Assembly (NCBI RefSeq): GCF_028680575.1
Contig: NZ_JAPCKI010000002.1
Location: 434,001 to 498,000 of the forward strand
Source: Acidovorax benzenivorans
GTDB taxonomy: Bacteria; Pseudomonadota; Gammaproteobacteria; Burkholderiales; Burkholderiaceae_C
DNA: 64,000 bases
Direction of reading: 5' to 3'
Below, one piece after another: positions 56,314 to 64,000 of this stretch. Every line of letters begins with the position of its first letter. Within the stretch, counting starts at the first letter, position 1. The notes beneath the pieces were generated by a model. That model made no database searches. It was not told the DNA's origin and saw nothing but the letters and a program-made list of their open reading frames with translations. A program made the position numbers and the translations under genes.

Positions 56314-57873
56314 TTACTTGGACCGCAGGAACAGCCGGTAGGCCGGGTTCAGCGTTTCTTCCACATACGGATAGCCCAGCGTGGCCAGGAAGGCGTCGAA
56401 CGTGGCAGCGTCTTCGGGCGGCACCTGTATGCCCACGAGGATGCGGCCATAGTCCGCGCCTTGGTTGCGGTAGTGGAACAGGCTGATGTTCCAGGTCGGC
56501 TGCATCAGGCTCAAAAACTTGAGCAGCGCGCCTGGCCGTTCGGGAAAAGTAAAACGCATCAACCGCTCGTCCTGCGCCAGGGCCGAGTGCCCGCCCACCA
56601 GGTGGCGCAGGTGCTCTTTGGCCAGCTCGTCGTGGGTCAGGTCCAGCGCCTCGAAGCCGTGGCGGCCGAAGTTCTTGGCGATTTTTTCTGATTCGCCCTT
56701 GCCTTGCGTGGTCAGTCCCACAAACACGTGGGCCCGTGCCGCGTCGCTGATGCGGTAGTTGAACTCGGTCACGTTGCGCGGGCCGCCAGGCAGGCCACCC
56801 ACCACTTCACAAAAGCGGCGGAAGCTGCCGCGCTCTTCGGGGATGGTGACGGCCAGCAGCGCCTCGCGCTCCTCGCCCACCTCGGCGCGCTCGGCCACGA
56901 AGCGCAGGCGGTCGAAATTCATGTTGGCGCCGCAGAGGATGGCTGCGTAGGTCTCGCCCTTGGTCTTCTTTTCAGCAACGTACTGCTTGATGGCGGCCAC
57001 GGCCAGGGCACCGGCAGGTTCGACGATGCTGCGCGTGTCCACAAAGATGTCCTTGATGGCGGCGCAGACGGCGTCGGTATCGACGGTGATGTAGTCATCG
57101 ACCAGGCCTTGCGCCACGCGGAAGGTTTCCTCCCCCACCAGTTTCACCGCCGTGCCGTCGGAGAACAGGCCCACATCGGCCAGCGTCACGCGCTCGTGGG
57201 CCTGCACCGACTGGATCATCGCGTCCGAGTCGTTCATTTGCACGCCGATCACCTTGATCTCGGGCCGCACGGCCTTGATGTAGTTGGCCACGCCCGAGAT
57301 GAGCCCACCGCCGCCAATGGCCACAAACACGGCATCGAGCTGGTTGCTGCCCAGACTTTGCAGCTGGCGCAGGATCTCCATGGCAATGGTGCCCTGGCCG
57401 GCAATCACGTCCGGGTCGTCGAACGGGTGCACAAAGGTCAGGCCCTGTTCCTTCTCCAACTTGACCGAGTGACCGTAGGCGTCGGAATAGCTGTCGCCAA
57501 ACAGCACCACTTCACCGCCGAGCGTCTTCACCGCGTCGATCTTGAGTTGCGGCGTGGTGGTGGGCATGACGATGACGGCGCGCGTTCCCAGCTTGTGGGC
57601 GCTCATGGCCACGCCCTGGGCGTGGTTGCCGGCTGAGGCGCAGATCACGCCGCGCGCCAACTGCTCGGGCGTGAGGTGCGCCATCTTGTTGTAGGCACCA
57701 CGCAGCTTGAAGCTGAACACGGGTTGCTGGTCCTCGCGCTTCAAGAGCACTTTGTTGTGCAGGCGGCGGCTGAGGTTCTTGGCGGGCTCCAGCGTCGACT
57801 CCACCGCCACGTCGTACACGCGGGCGGTCAGGATTTTTTTGAGGTAGTCGGCGGGGGTGAGGTGCTGGGTCAT
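56314..57873 (-). CDS. ilvA: Threonine ammonia-lyase (biosynthetic)
   Basis: Deaminates threonine to 2-oxobutanoate, the first step of isoleucine synthesis. The 519 residues match E. coli IlvA (514). The PLP lysine is Lys56 in SFKLRGAYNK; the PLP phosphate loop is GGGGLISG; CASAGNHAQGVA is conserved. Two C-terminal ACT-like regulatory domains (about 335-420 and 430-505) sense isoleucine and valine. ATG 57873 gives the normal N-terminus; the upstream frame is not conserved. A candidate small RNA with a terminator lies 122 bases upstream on the same strand. Confidence 0.96.
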   Translation of the reverse strand: MTQHLTPADYLKKILTARVYDVAVESTLEPAKNLSRRLHNKVLLKREDQQPVFSFKLRGAYNKMAHLTPEQLARGVICASAGNHAQGVAMSAHKLGTRAVIVMPTTTPQLKIDAVKTLGGEVVLFGDSYSDAYGHSVKLEKEQGLTFVHPFDDPDVIAGQGTIAMEILRQLQSLGSNQLDAVFVAIGGGGLISGVANYIKAVRPEIKVIGVQMNDSDAMIQSVQAHERVTLADVGLFSDGTAVKLVGEETFRVAQGLVDDYITVDTDAVCAAIKDIFVDTRSIVEPAGALAVAAIKQYVAEKKTKGETYAAILCGANMNFDRLRFVAERAEVGEEREALLAVTIPEERGSFRRFCEVVGGLPGGPRNVTEFNYRISDAARAHVFVGLTTQGKGESEKIAKNFGRHGFEALDLTHDELAKEHLRHLVGGHSALAQDERLMRFTFPERPGALLKFLSLMQPTWNISLFHYRNQGADYGRILVGIQVPPEDAATFDAFLATLGYPYVEETLNPAYRLFLRSK

Positions 57874-57995
57874 GGCAGGTGCTGGAGGGAGAGCCCCCAT
57901 TGGCACAGGGCGGGCGGGGGCCCACATCATAGGGCGTCGTCCTTGGCAGGCCCGCTGCCCCAGAAGGCACCCGGTACGGAGCGCGACGACCGGGC

Positions 57996-58061
57996 AAAAA
58001 AAAGCCCCGGGCCGTGAGGCCTGGGGCTAATCCATCCTTTGAGGAGATGGAGGAGACAATC
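57996..58061 (-). ncRNA. Candidate small RNA with Rho-independent terminator and anti-SD-like stretch
   Basis: On the minus strand the sequence runs TTGTCTCCTCCATCTCCTC (58061-58043), AAAGGATGGATT, then the hairpin AGCCCCAGGCC/GGCCCGGGGCT and eight T (58003-57996). The first block complements a ribosome-binding site (GAGGAGATGGAGGAGACAA). The terminator lies upstream of ilvA and cannot belong to the opposite-strand osmC, so a short transcript is likely. It resembles, from memory, the Rfam family of betaproteobacterial toxic small RNAs; an ilvA leader attenuator is the alternative. The region from 58062 to 58149 holds nothing else that I recognise. Confidence 0.55.
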
Positions 58062-58149
58062 GGTGCGAGGCAAGTGCCGGAGACCGGGCTTCTTGCCGCC
58101 TGCCCTTTCTGTTCAAAAGCGGCAGCGCATGGGCGAAGTTTAGCGCGAG

Positions 58150-58170
58150 TTTTGCTGCGATGCAGCAAAA
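58150..58170. promoter_or_regulatory. 21-bp palindrome upstream of osmC
   Basis: TTTTGCTGC-GAT-GCAGCAAAA is a perfect inverted repeat with nine-base arms, 69 bp before the osmC start and upstream of the small RNA on the other strand. It contains CTGC-N3-GCAG, which matches the site reported for the polyhydroxybutyrate regulator PhaR in Paracoccus; that link is inference. Confidence 0.5.
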
Positions 58171-58239
58171 TCCGCATCAAATTCTTTTCGCTGCGGTTTT
58201 CCGTGCGAAAAAACCACGTGTCACACAGGAGAAACACAA

Positions 58240-58689
58240 ATGGAATGCACAGTCAGTTGGACCGGCGGGGCGGGAACCCGCTCTGGCATGGGTTTTGTCG
58301 CTGAAACCGGCAGCGGCCATGTTTTGACCATGGATGGTGCGCCCGATGCCGCCAACCCGGCCAACGGCGGCCAGAACCTGGCGCCCCGGCCCATGGAGAC
58401 CGTGTTGGCGGGCACGGGGGGCTGCACGGCCTACGATGTGGTGCTCATCCTCAAACGGGGCCGCCACGATGTGCGTGGCTGCAGCGTCAAACTGACCACC
58501 GAACGCGCCCAGACAGATCCCAAGGTGTTCACGAAGATCCACATGCACTTCACCGTCACGGGCAAGGGCATCCCGGCTGCCGCCGTGGAGCGTGCCATCG
58601 CCATGAGCCACGACAAATATTGTTCGGCCAGCATCATGCTGGGCAAGACCGCCGAAATCACCACGGGCTTCGAGGTGCTGGAGGCCTGA
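58240..58689 (+). CDS. OsmC-family peroxiredoxin-like protein
   Basis: The 149 residues belong to the OsmC/Ohr superfamily (YhfA-like branch). Both redox cysteines are present: Cys62 in GGCTAYDVV and Cys128 in DKYCSASIML. Such proteins reduce organic hydroperoxides in the cytosol; for the YhfA branch the substrate is unknown. ATG 58240 follows AGGAGAAACACAA. It is monocistronic and divergent from ilvA. Confidence 0.9.
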   Translation: MECTVSWTGGAGTRSGMGFVAETGSGHVLTMDGAPDAANPANGGQNLAPRPMETVLAGTGGCTAYDVVLILKRGRHDVRGCSVKLTTERAQTDPKVFTKIHMHFTVTGKGIPAAAVERAIAMSHDKYCSASIMLGKTAEITTGFEVLEA

Positions 58690-58800
58690 TAGGGTGGTGC
58701 GCCGCCGGACTGACTGCTGAACCGGGCTGAGGTTGCTGCGCGTGTGGAGTGTCCCGTGTGTTTGTGGTGCACCTGCCGCCTGCGTTGCCCGGTTCAGTGT

Positions 58801-59418
58801 TCAAAGATAGTGCGCCGTGGTGGTCATCACCTTGGCAGCGCCTTTCATGGCAAGACGCACCGGGGTGGGTAACTCCATCGCACCGGCGGCGCGTGCCTGG
58901 TCTGCGTGCCGTTCTTCATCTTGCTTCATCCGGGCCACCACGGCCCGCGATGCCTGATCCTGCTCGGGAAGCCTTTCGAGGTGGCTTTGCAGGTGTGCAG
59001 CCACCTGGGTTTCCGTCTCCACCACAAACCCCAGGTTGGCCCGGTCGCTGACCTTGGCGGCCACCAGCCCGAGCGCAAAGGCCCCTGCGAACCACAGCGG
59101 GTTGAGCAGGCTAGGGCGTGCGCCCAGTGCGTCCAGGCGCTGCTGCGTCCACGCCAAATGATCGGTTTCTTCGCGCGCCGCAGCCTGCAGATGGCTCCGC
59201 AGGGCTGGGTCGCGAGTGACTGCCGCCTGCGCGCTGTAAAGCGCCTGGGCGCACACTTCACCGACATGGTTCACCCGCATCAGCGCCCCTGCCAGCTTTT
59301 TCTGCGCAGGGTCGAGCGAGGCCTCGGGCATGCCCTGCGCAGGCGTCTGTTCTGAGGCGTGGGGTTGGGCAAACAGTGTGCGCAGTGCGTTGTCTGCCGC
59401 AGTAAAAAAAGCGTCCAT
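58801..59418 (-). CDS. coq7: Demethoxyubiquinone hydroxylase Coq7
   Basis: Hydroxylates demethoxyubiquinone in ubiquinone synthesis (bacterial Coq7 instead of UbiF). The 205 residues form a diiron helical bundle. Iron ligands are Glu54 ([11 protein letters not shown]), Glu84 and His87 (EETDHLAW), Glu136-region (ETETQVAAH) and Glu169/His172-region (DEERHADQA). ATG 59418 follows GAGAG; the longer frame upstream is not conserved. It is convergent with osmC and divergent from the porin gene. Confidence 0.94.
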   Translation of the reverse strand: MDAFFTAADNALRTLFAQPHASEQTPAQGMPEASLDPAQKKLAGALMRVNHVGEVCAQALYSAQAAVTRDPALRSHLQAAAREETDHLAWTQQRLDALGARPSLLNPLWFAGAFALGLVAAKVSDRANLGFVVETETQVAAHLQSHLERLPEQDQASRAVVARMKQDEERHADQARAAGAMELPTPVRLAMKGAAKVMTTTAHYL

Positions 59419-59590
59419 GGAAAGCTCTCGGATGGCAATGGCGTCGAAACACAAATTGCACCTGGATACAAAAAACCGCAAGGCAAGGCACAGGAGTTGC
59501 ATGCGCCAATCGTGATTTTGCCTGTGCGCACTGAAATGTTGCAACACTGCAACGAATTTCCCCTTTCGGGGCGATTGTGGGTGAATTCCT

Positions 59591-59619
59591 TTGCGAAACC
59601 GGGCCGGGTCTGGTGCAAT
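59591..59619 (+). promoter_or_regulatory. Candidate sigma70 promoter of the porin gene
   Basis: TTGCGA (59591-59596) and TGCAAT (59614-59619) are 17 bp apart, leaving a 5' leader of about 107 bases. Upstream, GTTGC-N6-GCAAC at 59538-59553 is a small inverted repeat that may be an operator. The rest of the 315-base gap between coq7 and the porin shows nothing else. Confidence 0.5.
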
Positions 59620-59733
59620 AAGAGCAACTTCCCCACCAGGAGGTTGGCCCGGGAAACCGGCGGGACTGTGCAGGTGTTTTCACCATAGACCCCCCGTACC
59701 GGAGCCCGATGTTTAACCTTGGAGTAACTCGCA

Positions 59734-60780
59734 ATGAAAAAATCCCTGATTGCCCTGGCTGTGCTGGCTGCTTCCGGCGCTGCAATGGCTCAATCTTCCG
59801 TGACCCTGTTTGGCGTGGTTGACGCAACCTACGCTTACGGTTCCGGCAGCGTCGCTAACAAGTCGCAACTGACGAACTCCGGCTACAATAGCAGCCGTCT
59901 GGGTTTCCGCGGCGTTGAAGACCTGGGTGGCGGCCTGTCCGCTTCGTTCTGGCTCGAAGCTGGCGTGAACAACGACAACGGCACCGGCGGCGTTACCAAC
60001 ACCAACAACCAAGCAGCTACCAGCACTGGCGGCGGCCTGACTTTCAACCGTCGTTCGACGGTTAGCCTGAACGGCGGCTTCGGTGAAGTGCGTCTGGGCC
60101 GTGACTACACTCCCCAATTCTGGAACCTGACCGTGTTCGATCCGTTCGGCACGAACGGCGTGGGCACCACCCAAACCCTGAACTCCAGCCTGGGTGGCCC
60201 TACCACCATCCGCGCTTCCAACGCCATCGGCTACTTCCTGCCTGGCAACCTGGGCGGCTTCTACGGCCAAGCTCAGTACTACATGGGTGAAAACCTGAGC
60301 AACGCTGCCAACAAGAAGGACGGCAACGGCCTGGCACTGCGCGCTGGTTACGCTAACGGCCCCATCAACGCCGCTATCGCATTCTCCGAAACCAAGTTCC
60401 TGACGGGCAACATCAAGGCTGTGAACCTGGGCGGTCAATACGACCTGGGCGTGGCCAAGATCATGGCTCACTACAACCAAGACAAGATCAGCGGCGGCAA
60501 CGACGGCAAGGGCTTCCTGATCGGTGGTCTGGTTCCCGTGGGTGCTGGCGAAGTTCGTCTGTCCTACTCCACCTACAAGGTTGACACCGTTGGTGCTGAT
60601 CCCCGTTCCAACAAGCTGGCTCTGGGCTACGTGCACAACCTGTCCAAGCGCACGGCTCTGTACGCAACGTACGCTCACCTGACCAACAAGAACGGCGCTG
60701 CACAAGCTCTGAACGGTGCTGTGACTGGTGTGAACAGCAACTCCAACGGCTACGACTTCGGTATCCGTCACAGCTTCTAA
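59734..60780 (+). CDS. General porin (Omp32-like, Gram-negative porin family)
   Basis: A trimeric 16-strand outer-membrane channel for small, mostly anionic solutes. The 348 residues start with a signal peptide (about 1-19, cleaved AMA/QSSVTLFG). The mature part has the family blocks VTLFGVVDATYAYGSG, SRLGFRGVEDLGGGLSASFW, GGFGEVRLGRDYTPQFW (part of the L3 constriction loop) and the C-terminal YDFGIRHSF ending in Phe, the BAM signal. The codon choice (CTG, GGC, AAC, few rare codons) is that of a highly expressed gene. A strong terminator follows. Confidence 0.95.
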   Translation: MKKSLIALAVLAASGAAMAQSSVTLFGVVDATYAYGSGSVANKSQLTNSGYNSSRLGFRGVEDLGGGLSASFWLEAGVNNDNGTGGVTNTNNQAATSTGGGLTFNRRSTVSLNGGFGEVRLGRDYTPQFWNLTVFDPFGTNGVGTTQTLNSSLGGPTTIRASNAIGYFLPGNLGGFYGQAQYYMGENLSNAANKKDGNGLALRAGYANGPINAAIAFSETKFLTGNIKAVNLGGQYDLGVAKIMAHYNQDKISGGNDGKGFLIGGLVPVGAGEVRLSYSTYKVDTVGADPRSNKLALGYVHNLSKRTALYATYAHLTNKNGAAQALNGAVTGVNSNSNGYDFGIRHSF

Positions 60781-60821
60781 TATCGTCGGCTGGCTTTGGC
60801 CAGTTGTTGATACACAAGCTT

Positions 60822-60848
60822 AAAAGCCGCCTTCGGGCGGCTTTTTCG
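60822..60848 (+). terminator. Rho-independent terminator of the porin gene
   Basis: AAAAGCCGCC-TTC-GGGCGGCTTTTT: an eight- to ten-base GC-rich stem with a tiny loop and a T run, 42 bases after the porin stop. Confidence 0.92.
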
Positions 60849-61130
60849 TTTTTGGGTATTCATTTCAGAGGTTATTTGCTGCACTTGGGGTGGTACTTTT
60901 ACTGGTGCGCCTGTGTTGATTCAAGCTGGAGTGCGCGTGGAGCGACTTGTTCTCTGGCGATGCATTGCAATCTGCTGAACATCGCCTGTGGTGCTCTGCG
61001 GCTTAAGGGGGCTCAATCCAAGAAATTCCCTCGGATGAGGGGTGAGCCAGCTAGGGCTTGTTTGGGTCGGTGCTGGGGGGGGCGAACTGCGCGGGTGCAA
61101 ATAGGCATGCCCGAAAAGTGGAGTTTTAGC

Positions 61131-61146
61131 TGGCACCAACCTTGCA
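61131..61146 (+). promoter_or_regulatory. Sigma54 (-24/-12) promoter of the peptide ABC transporter
   Basis: TGGCAC-CAACC-TTGCA (61131-61146) matches the sigma54 consensus exactly. A transcript from about 61157 has a 108-base leader to the gene at 61265. A partial NtrC-like element (GCACTTGGGGTGGTAC) lies at 60881-60896, about 240 bp upstream, in the range of enhancer sites. The rest of the 484-base gap (60781-61264) holds the porin terminator and no further gene. Confidence 0.8.
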
Positions 61147-61264
61147 TAAAGGACGCTGTGTCGGCGCTGCTATAGGCCCTTCGTTGCACCGGGGATTCAG
61201 GGATTTCCCGTTGGCTATAGAGCAACCTTTACTGCATAGTAAAACTTTTAAACAAGAGGGTTCC

Positions 61265-62845
61265 ATGAAACTCAACCACAGTCTTTTGTCGGTGGCTGCT
61301 GCTGCCGCGCTGCTGTTTACCCCTTCACTGCAGGCCAAGCCCTTCAAATGGGCCAGTCAAGGGGAAATTGCGACCTGGGACATTCACTCCCAAAACAATG
61401 CGTTGCAAAACGGCCTCCATGCCAATGTGTATGAAAGCCTGGTGTACTACAACAGCAAGACGTTTGATGTGGAGCCTGTACTGGCAACGGCGTGGAAGGA
61501 AATCAGCCCCACGCAGGTGCGTTTTACGCTGCGCCAGGGCGTCAAGTTCCATGATGGTTCATCGTTGACTACCGACGACGCCGTGTACTCCATTCAGCGA
61601 GCCATGGCCAAAACGTCCAATTTCACCCCCTACGTGCAGGGCATCAGCAAAGTGGTGAAGGTGGACGCCCAGAACTTCGATGTCATGCTGTCTTCGCCCA
61701 ACCCGGTGCTGCTGCGCCAGATGACCGAGTTGCGCATCATGAGCAAGGCTTGGGCCGAGAAGAACAAGTCGGTCGAGCCCAAAGACATCAAGGGCACCGA
61801 CGAAAACTTTGCCCACCGCAATGCCATGGGCACAGGGCCTTACACGCTCGATTCGTGGCAGCCTGATGTGAAGATGGTGTTCAAGCGCAACCCCAACTGG
61901 TGGGGCAAGATGGACGGCAACGTGACCGAGATTGTCTACACACCGATCAAGTCGGCGGCCACGCGCATTGCGGCGCTGTTGTCCGGCGAAGTGGACATGG
62001 TGCTGGACCCTTCACCACAGGATCTGGGTCGTCTGCGCGCCAGCCCTGATCTGAAGGTGATTGACGGCTTGGAAAACCGCACCATTTTCCTGGGCATGGA
62101 TCAGTTCCGTGAAGAGTTGCCGGGCTCGAACATCAAGGGCAAGAACCCGCTCAAGGATGTGCGTGTGCGCAAGGCCTTGTACCAGGCGATTGATGCCGAG
62201 ACCATTTCGCGCAACATCATGCGCGGCCTGGGCAAGCCCACCGGCACCATCGTTGCGCCGCAGGTGGCGGGCTACACCGAGGCAGTGGGTAAGCGCTTCC
62301 CGTACAGCGTGGATGCTTCCAAGAAACTGCTGGCCGAGGCCGGCTACCCGGATGGGTTCGAGGTGGATTTCGCCTGCCCCAACAACCGCTACATCAATGA
62401 CGAAGCCATCTGCCAGGCCGTGACCGCCATGTGGGCGCGCGTGGGCGTGAAGGCCAAGCTGCGCACGCTGCCACTCGTCAATTACTTCCCGATGATCCAG
62501 CGCCACGAGGCCAGCATCTACATGCTGGGCTGGGGCGTGCCTACGTTTGACTCGCTGTACAGCCTACAGTCGCTGGTGCGCACCGTGGGCCAAGGCGGTG
62601 ACGGCAACTACAACGTGGGTCGCTACAGCAACCAGCGCATGGACTACCTGGTGGACCGCATCAAGGCCGAGACCGATGCACCCGTGCGCGCGCGCATGCT
62701 GACCGAAGCGCTGCAACTGTCCAACGACACTGTGTCCCATATTCCTCTGCATGACCAGGTGATCCCATGGGCCATGAAGAAGAACGTAGAACTGGTGCAC
62801 CGCGCAGATAACCGCGTGGACATGCGCACGGTCAAGGTGAACTGA
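61265..62845 (+). CDS. Peptide/dipeptide ABC transporter substrate-binding protein (SBP family 5)
   Basis: A periplasmic receptor of the DppA/OppA family. The 526 residues have a signal peptide (about 1-24, ending SLQA/KPFKWA). Family blocks are VYESLVYYNSKTFDVEPVLA, FHDGSSLTTDDAVYSIQRAM, NAMGTGPYTLDSWQPDVKM and DVRVRKALYQAIDAETI. ATG 61265 follows AGAGGG. Its position before two permease genes makes it part of an import operon, with sigma54 control pointing to nitrogen-source uptake. The ligand is not certain. Confidence 0.93.
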   Translation: MKLNHSLLSVAAAAALLFTPSLQAKPFKWASQGEIATWDIHSQNNALQNGLHANVYESLVYYNSKTFDVEPVLATAWKEISPTQVRFTLRQGVKFHDGSSLTTDDAVYSIQRAMAKTSNFTPYVQGISKVVKVDAQNFDVMLSSPNPVLLRQMTELRIMSKAWAEKNKSVEPKDIKGTDENFAHRNAMGTGPYTLDSWQPDVKMVFKRNPNWWGKMDGNVTEIVYTPIKSAATRIAALLSGEVDMVLDPSPQDLGRLRASPDLKVIDGLENRTIFLGMDQFREELPGSNIKGKNPLKDVRVRKALYQAIDAETISRNIMRGLGKPTGTIVAPQVAGYTEAVGKRFPYSVDASKKLLAEAGYPDGFEVDFACPNNRYINDEAICQAVTAMWARVGVKAKLRTLPLVNYFPMIQRHEASIYMLGWGVPTFDSLYSLQSLVRTVGQGGDGNYNVGRYSNQRMDYLVDRIKAETDAPVRARMLTEALQLSNDTVSHIPLHDQVIPWAMKKNVELVHRADNRVDMRTVKVN

Positions 62846-62862
62846 TTTATTCTTGACACACT

Positions 62863-62897
62863 GAAAGCAAGGGCCGTGCGGCCCTTGCTTTCTTTGG
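62863..62897 (+). terminator. Intercistronic hairpin between substrate-binding protein and permease
   Basis: GAAAGCAAGGGCC (62863-62875) pairs perfectly with GGCCCTTGCTTTC (62880-62892), a 13-base stem with a four-base loop, followed by TTTGG. It sits 17 bases after the receptor gene. Such hairpins stabilise the upstream message or end part of the transcripts, so the receptor is made in excess over the permeases. Confidence 0.8.
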
Positions 62898-62987
62898 TTT
62901 GGTTTCTCGGACGACGTATTGCCCCATGGCGCCCCGGTCATCAAAAGTGACAGCGGCACCTCCATCGAACACTCACTCGACTCTCTG

Positions 62988-63968
62988 ATGCTTGCCTTTA
63001 TATTGCGCCGCCTGATACAGGCTGTGATTGTCATGGTCACGGTGGCCTTCATCTCCTTCATGCTGTTCCAGTACGTGGGAGATCCCGTGGTGTTCCTGCT
63101 GGGCCAGGATGCCACCCCTGAACAGATCCGCGAGCTGCGCAGCGCCCTCGGCCTGGACAAATCCTTCTTCGTGCAGTTCTGGCACTTTCTCGTGAATGCG
63201 GCGCAGGGCGAGTTTGGCCTGAGCCTGCGCCAGGGTGCCAAGGTGTCACGCCTGATTGCAGAGCGCTTCCCGGCTACGTTGGAGCTGGCGCTGGTAGCCG
63301 CACTCCTTGCGCTGGTGATTGGTGTGCCGATGGGCGTGTATGCCGCCCTCAAGCGTGGCACCTTCACCAGCCAGCTGTTCATGACGCTGTCATTGCTGGG
63401 CGTGTCCCTACCCACCTTCCTGATCGGTATCTTGCTGATTCTGGTGTTTGCCGTGCACCTGGGCTGGTTCCCCAGCTTTGGTCGGGGCGAAGTGGTGCAG
63501 CTGGGTTGGTGGAGCACCGGCTTGCTCAAAGCCAAGGGCTGGCACCACGTCACTCTGCCAGCGATCACGCTGGCCATCTTCCAGCTCACGCTGATCATGC
63601 GATTGGTGCGGGCCGAGATGCTGGAGGTGCTGCGTACGGACTACATCAAGTTCGCCCGGGCTCGCGGCCTGTCCAACCGGGCTATCCACTTTGGCCACGC
63701 TCTCAAGAACACGCTGGTTCCGGTGCTGACCATCACCGGTTTGCAACTGGGCGGCCTGATCGCGTTTGCCATCATCACCGAGACAGTGTTCCAGTGGCCG
63801 GGCATGGGCCTGTTGTTCATCCAGGCGGTGACCTTTGCCGATATCCCGGTGATGGCCGCCTACCTGTGCCTGATTGCACTGATCTTCGTGGTGATCAACC
63901 TAGTCGTTGACCTGTTGTACTTTGCAGTCGATCCCCGCCTGCGTGTGGGCAAGGCAGGAGGCCACTGA
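62988..63968 (+). CDS. Peptide ABC transporter permease (DppB-like)
   Basis: The first inner-membrane permease of the importer. The 326 residues have about six membrane segments: an N-terminal one (about 9-29), a periplasmic loop with RELRSALGLDKSFFVQFWHF, then the core with the EAA-type coupling motif around EVLRTDYIKFARARGLSNRA (about 210-229). LEL-type helix ends and the C-terminal DLLYFAVDPRLRV are typical of DppB. ATG 62988 gives the standard start (MLAFILRRLIQAV). The stop overlaps the next start (TGATG). Confidence 0.93.
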   Translation: MLAFILRRLIQAVIVMVTVAFISFMLFQYVGDPVVFLLGQDATPEQIRELRSALGLDKSFFVQFWHFLVNAAQGEFGLSLRQGAKVSRLIAERFPATLELALVAALLALVIGVPMGVYAALKRGTFTSQLFMTLSLLGVSLPTFLIGILLILVFAVHLGWFPSFGRGEVVQLGWWSTGLLKAKGWHHVTLPAITLAIFQLTLIMRLVRAEMLEVLRTDYIKFARARGLSNRAIHFGHALKNTLVPVLTITGLQLGGLIAFAIITETVFQWPGMGLLFIQAVTFADIPVMAAYLCLIALIFVVINLVVDLLYFAVDPRLRVGKAGGH

Positions 63969-64000
63969 TGCAAGGCCCTCGTCTGAAAGCCGGTGGACGG
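63968..64000 (+). CDS. Second peptide ABC transporter permease (DppC-like), 5' end only
   Basis: ATG 63968 overlaps the previous stop (TGATG). Eleven codons are visible (MQGPRLKAGGR) before the window ends. Position and coupling indicate the DppC-like partner permease; the residues themselves are not diagnostic. Confidence 0.6.
   Translation, partial: MQGPRLKAGGR

Noticed and set aside
62850..62880. TTGACA at 62853 as a promoter for the permease
   Set aside because: No -10 at a proper distance; the site runs into a stable hairpin stem, so an intercistronic structure is more likely.

Overview
The window is a stretch of high-GC chromosomal DNA from a Gram-negative betaproteobacterium. It most likely comes from the Comamonadaceae, close to Acidovorax. 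The signs are a Bug-type (TctC) receptor, an Omp32-like porin, the beta-type DksA tail, a complete mraZ-to-ftsZ cluster, and two families of short dispersed repeats that I associate with this family from memory. I see no rRNA, tRNA, CRISPR array, transposase or phage gene. It reads as core genome, with the unusual signal in short repeats, control regions and leader sequences.

Layout. 1-4985: LysR fragment, glutathione transferase, dapF-DUF484-xerC, and a small type I signal peptidase. 5033-7302: chemoreceptor and cheW behind a clear sigma70 promoter with a 21-bp palindrome. 7481-12968: RlmI-like methyltransferase, acetoacetyl-CoA synthetase, Bug receptor, AraC regulator. 13193-19200: COG0523 metal GTPase, dksA, an unknown STAS-like protein, hslVU. 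19338-37392: the division and cell-wall cluster (mraZ, rsmH, ftsL, ftsI, murE, murF, mraY, murD, ftsW, murG, murC, ddl, ftsQ, ftsA, ftsZ), with mostly overlapping genes, four MraZ boxes at the front and a strong terminator at the end. 37451-44636: a chemoreceptor, lpxC, a 58-residue membrane protein, a TPP riboswitch with thiC, and a chemoreceptor behind a sigma54-type promoter. 44703-54813: a type II secretion cluster (gspG-H-I-J-K-L-M-N-D-E, with gspC divergent and gspF absent). 54840-57873: cobC, cobS, ilvA. 57996-60848: candidate small RNA, osmC, coq7, porin. 60849-64000: a peptide ABC transporter behind a sigma54-type promoter, cut off by the window end.

How the parts connect. dapF makes the meso-diaminopimelate that MurE adds. 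MurE, MurF, MraY, MurD, MurG, MurC and Ddl build lipid II, which FtsW and FtsI polymerise at the FtsZ ring. LpxC commits to lipid A. The Gsp proteins form the pseudopilus, platform and secretin for exporting folded proteins.

Most notable observations. (1) About twelve copies of a roughly 50-bp imperfect palindromic repeat (family A) lie between genes and also in frame inside housekeeping enzymes (dapF, rlmI, murD, murG, murC, cobC, cobS, perhaps murE). (2) Three copies of a roughly 80-bp repeat (family B) occur. One lengthens the prepilin leader of GspH in frame and one lies directly before gspJ. (3) There are two near-consensus sigma54 promoters. (4) MurD carries an acidic, probably disordered N-terminal extension of about 150 residues. 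(5) gspF is missing from the secretion cluster.
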